Assembly: GCF_001562275.1 (NCBI RefSeq)
Contig: NZ_CP014303.1
Coordinates: 1 to 64,000 of the forward strand
Direction of reading: 5' to 3'
Length of the DNA: 64,000 bases
From: Hymenobacter sp. PAMC 26628
GTDB taxonomy: Bacteria > Bacteroidota > Bacteroidia > Cytophagales > Hymenobacteraceae
Shown here: piece after piece, positions 61,177-64,000 of the stretch
Numbering within the stretch: position 1 is the stretch's first letter
Layout of the letters: every line of letters begins with the position of its first letter
Position numbers and translations under genes: made by a program
Notes under the pieces: model-generated
The model's input: the letters and a program-made list of their open reading frames with translations, nothing else
Told to the model about the DNA's origin: nothing
Database searches by the model: none

Positions 61177-64000
61177 ATGCGCTGGACGTCTATTGTTGCT
61201 CACGCGCGGTTTTACGGCGCGCTGCTACTGGCTTTGCTGTTGCTCCTCGTGGCGGAGGGGGCCCGGGCCCAGGCCGTGCCGGCGGGGCAGGGCCTGGTGG
61301 CCGACTCGACGGAGCTGCGCGTGCTGCGCCAGCTCTACGCCGCCACGGGCGGCGACGGCTGGACCCACCGCGACAACTGGCTCCAGGGCACCACCCTGGC
61401 GGACGCGGCCAGCTGGTGGGGCGTCACCGTCGGCGGCGGGGACGTGGTGGGGTTTTACAGCGACAACAACAACTTGCAGGGCACGCTGCCCGCCGCCCTC
61501 GGGCAGCTGGCCGGCCTCACCCAGCTGCAGTTTTCGACCTGCATCGGCCTGACCGGTACCATGCCCCGCGAGATTGGCCAGCTCACCCGGCTGCAGCGCC
61601 TGATTTTTCACTTCACCGGGCTCAGCGGGCCCCTGCCGGCGGAGTTGGGCAACCTAGTCAACCTGACCTACCTCTCGCTCTACACCAACCGCTTCTCGGG
61701 GGCCCTGCCGCCCGAGCTGGGCCGCCTGGCCCAGCTCCAGGTCCTGTACCTGGGCACCGACGTCAGCATTCCCCCCGGCGGCGGGCCCCAGGACCGGGGC
61801 AACCGCTTCACCGGCGGCGTGCCCAAGGAATGGGGCCAGCTGACGAACCTGCGCGTGCTGGAGCTGGACACCGCCCCGCTGGGCGGGGCCGTCCCCCCCG
61901 AGCTGGGGCAGCTCGTCCACCTCGCCGAGCTGACGTTCGACACCAACGGCTTCACCGGGCCGGTGCCGGCCGAACTGCTGAACCTGCCGGCCTTGACGTA
62001 CCTCACGCTCGGCTACAACGTCACCAAGCCCCCGGCGGGCTACGGGGTACTCAACGGGCTGACCGGCCTGCCCGCCGCCGCCGCCGTGCGCAACCCGGGC
62101 CAGCTGCGGCTGAGCGTGCAGAAAAATTACCTGGACTTCGGGGCCCTGGAGCCCTACTTCACCGGCCCGGGCGCGCACGTGTTCGCGGCGCTGGATTACC
62201 GGGCCCAGCGCCCGCCGGCCGGGGCGGACACGGTGCGCTTCGTGCCGGGGCAGGCGCTGACGCTGCGCCGCCCGCTGGGCGGGGCGCGCACGCACTACCA
62301 GTGGCAGCGCCTGGTGGGCGGGGCCTGGCAGGACGTGCCCGGGGCCCAAGCCGACGCCTTGACCCTGGTCGCGCCCAGCGCCGCCGACGCGGGGGCCTAC
62401 CGCGTGACGGGCACCAACGACTTTGTCACGAACCTGACGCTGACCTCCAAGCTACTCTACGTGCAGGTGGACCGCGCCCCGGCGCTGACCAACCCGCCGC
62501 TAACGGCCGCCTGCCCGGTGCCGGCGCCGCCCGCCGCCCCGGCGGACCGGGCCGGCGCGCAAGACCTGGTCAACTACGTGCGCACCTGGGCGCCGCGCGT
62601 GCCGCTCACGGCCCCGGACGCCACCCCGCCCCCGGCCCCGGCCGGCACGCTGCTGCGCGAGCAGTGGGACGGCGTGGCCGGCACCGGGGTGGTCGACGTG
62701 CCGGTGAACGCGCCGCCCACGCGCACGGCGGTGCTCAGCGCGTTCGAGGCCGCCCCGGCCGACAGCTACGACTACGGGGCGCGCTTCCGCGGCTACGTGA
62801 CGGCCCCGCAGGCGGGCGACTACACCTTCTGGGTGGCGGCCGACGACACGGGCCAGCTCTGGCTGAGCCCCGACGAAGACCCGGCCCACAAGGCGCTGGT
62901 GGCCGCGGCCCCGGGCTACACCGCCCCGCGCGAGTGGGACAAGTTCCCCGCGCAGCAGTCGGACCCCATCCGCCTGGAGGCGGGCCAGCGCTACTATATC
63001 GAAGCCCTGCACAAGCAGGCCGGCGGCGGCGGGCACCTTTCGGTGCGCTGGCAGCGGCCCGACGGCACGTTCGAGGAGCCGCTGGGGGGCAACCGCCTCA
63101 CGGCCTTCGACCCGGCGGCCCCGGCCCCGGCGGCGGCCCCCACCCCGGTGGCCAACGGCGGCTTCGAGGCGGCGGGCGCGGGCAGCAACGCGCTGGTGGG
63201 CTGGCAGACGGCCTACGGGGCGGGCTCGCCCACGGACGCGGCCTACCGCGACGATTTCCCCGACGCGCACACCGGGGACTTCCACGCCACGCACTACCAG
63301 AACCAGGCCTACGAAGCCGACACCTACCAGGTGGTCACGGGCCTGGCCAACGGGCTGTACACGCTCCGCGCCTGGGTGCAGACCGTGGGCGGGCAGGATG
63401 CGGCCTTCCTGCAGGCCCAGGGCTACGGCGGGCCGCTCGTGCAAGCGGCTATAACGGCTACGCCCGGCGGGGTGGGCGGGGACTGGGTGCGGGTCGAAGT
63501 GCCCAACATCGCCGTCACCAACGGCCAGTGCCGCGTCGGCGTTTTCTCGCGCGGGCCGGGCGGCGCGGCCCTCTACTTCGACGACGTGGCCCTGGTGGCC
63601 CAGCCCAACGCGCTGGCCAACGCCAGCTTCGAAACCGGCGAGGGCAACGCCCTGGCGGGCTGGCAGACCGCCTACGGGGCCGGCTCCCCGACCGACGCGG
63701 CCTACCGCGAAACGTACCCCGACGGGCGCACGGGCGATTACCACGCCACCCATTACCAAAGCCAGCCCTACCAGGCCTACACCTACCAGGTGGTGACGGG
63801 CCTGCCCGCCGGCACCTACCGGCTGCGGGCCTGGGTGAAAACGGCCGGCGGCCAGGACGCGGCCTACCTGCAGGCGCGGGACTACGGCGGCCCACCGCGG
63901 CAGACGCCGATTGCGGCCACCCCGGGCGGGGCGGACGGGCGCTGGCAGCCGGTGGAGGTGGCCGGCATCGCCGTCACCGGCGGCCGCTGCGAAGTGGGCG
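61177..64000 (+). CDS. Large exported LRR/Ig/PA14/carbohydrate-binding-like protein, 3' end outside window
   Basis: At least 941 residues, open to the window end. Signal peptide FYGALLLALLLLLVAEGARA. Leucine-rich repeats of plant-like type at about 95-280 (LSGPLPAELGNLVNLTYLSL). Ig-like domain near 350-430 (ADALTLVAPSAADAGAYRVT). PA14-like domain near 485-640 (FWVAADDTGQLWLSPDEDP). Then two tandem carbohydrate-binding-like modules (GWQTAYGAGSPTDAAYR in both). Probable adhesin or glycan-binding surface protein; a T9SS tail would be expected beyond the window. No partner gene is visible except the RHS gene 53 bp upstream. Confidence 0.85.
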   Translation, partial: MRWTSIVAHARFYGALLLALLLLLVAEGARAQAVPAGQGLVADSTELRVLRQLYAATGGDGWTHRDNWLQGTTLADAASWWGVTVGGGDVVGFYSDNNNLQGTLPAALGQLAGLTQLQFSTCIGLTGTMPREIGQLTRLQRLIFHFTGLSGPLPAELGNLVNLTYLSLYTNRFSGALPPELGRLAQLQVLYLGTDVSIPPGGGPQDRGNRFTGGVPKEWGQLTNLRVLELDTAPLGGAVPPELGQLVHLAELTFDTNGFTGPVPAELLNLPALTYLTLGYNVTKPPAGYGVLNGLTGLPAAAAVRNPGQLRLSVQKNYLDFGALEPYFTGPGAHVFAALDYRAQRPPAGADTVRFVPGQALTLRRPLGGARTHYQWQRLVGGAWQDVPGAQADALTLVAPSAADAGAYRVTGTNDFVTNLTLTSKLLYVQVDRAPALTNPPLTAACPVPAPPAAPADRAGAQDLVNYVRTWAPRVPLTAPDATPPPAPAGTLLREQWDGVAGTGVVDVPVNAPPTRTAVLSAFEAAPADSYDYGARFRGYVTAPQAGDYTFWVAADDTGQLWLSPDEDPAHKALVAAAPGYTAPREWDKFPAQQSDPIRLEAGQRYYIEALHKQAGGGGHLSVRWQRPDGTFEEPLGGNRLTAFDPAAPAPAAAPTPVANGGFEAAGAGSNALVGWQTAYGAGSPTDAAYRDDFPDAHTGDFHATHYQNQAYEADTYQVVTGLANGLYTLRAWVQTVGGQDAAFLQAQGYGGPLVQAAITATPGGVGGDWVRVEVPNIAVTNGQCRVGVFSRGPGGAALYFDDVALVAQPNALANASFETGEGNALAGWQTAYGAGSPTDAAYRETYPDGRTGDYHATHYQSQPYQAYTYQVVTGLPAGTYRLRAWVKTAGGQDAAYLQARDYGGPPRQTPIAATPGGADGRWQPVEVAGIAVTGGRCEVG
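63154..64000 (+). repeat. Tandem duplication of a module of about 150 codons
   Basis: Two copies (63154-63610 and 63613 to the edge) share long stretches such as GGCTGGCAGACCGCCTACGG and encode nearly the same domain. The array may continue past the window. Confidence 0.8.

Overview
The window reads as part of a high-GC Bacteroidota (Cytophagales, Hymenobacter-like) replicon, very probably a conjugative plasmid. Four things support this: a Bacteroidota-type Tra transfer operon (TraE, F, G, J, K, M, N relatives), a MOBP relaxase with coupling protein, an iteron origin with a Rep_3-type initiator and a DnaA box, and candidate promoters of the TAnnTTTG type. The genus is inferred from overall protein style. 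No rRNA, tRNA or CRISPR array was seen.

Layout. 1-5316: an unidentified gene is split by a 5,036-bp cassette (120-5155) with inverted ends and a perfect 6-bp target duplication. The cassette carries a six-PAS histidine kinase, a single-domain response regulator and a SnoaL-like protein, but no transposase. 5510-17186 (minus): the transfer operon, ParA-like protein first and TraN last, closed by a terminator. 17187-17777: a divergent control region with two strong hairpins (candidate oriT). 17778-25691 (plus): MobC-like protein, relaxase, coupling protein, XRE regulator, DUF3945-type protein and Toprim primase. 26191-30340 (plus): ArdC antirestriction protein and a string of small unknown genes. 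30345-31257: decayed gene fragments. 31337-40090: a signalling block (CheB, NarL-type regulator, three PAS proteins, STAS-like protein). 40299-41770: rep and oriV. 42217-47132 (plus): a second string of small unknown genes using the same duplicated promoter as the ardC region. 47159-51235 (minus): an arsenic operon (acr3, arsN-type acetyltransferase, transporter, phosphoesterase, DUF6428, arsR, small gene) behind a long palindromic operator. 51390-56519: lipoprotein, higBA, a decayed second higA, a VbhA-like protein with a Fic enzyme, and an XRE regulator. 57449-64000: two large exported proteins, one RHS-type and one LRR/Ig/PA14-type that runs off the window.

How the parts fit. The most interesting signals tie separate loci together. 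(1) The relaxase, the DUF3945 protein, the Toprim primase and the Fic enzyme all end in nearly the same short basic tail (RRGPRL type), a candidate type IV secretion signal. (2) A roughly 140-bp promoter module with two AAAGATGTA boxes about 23 bp apart precedes four gene strings, including ardC, and suggests one regulon expressed around transfer. (3) A 16-bp near-palindrome, TTTTGCAATTGTAAAA, recurs nine times in intergenic spaces from 25.8 kb to 55.6 kb and was not seen in the transfer operon. Together these suggest a mobile plasmid with a co-regulated accessory programme and possibly a Fic effector delivered by conjugation.

Caution: at least three genes (the cassette kinase, the DUF3408-like gene and the parA-like gene) are each broken by an apparent loss of one base in a homopolymer. 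This may reflect residual sequencing error rather than biology.
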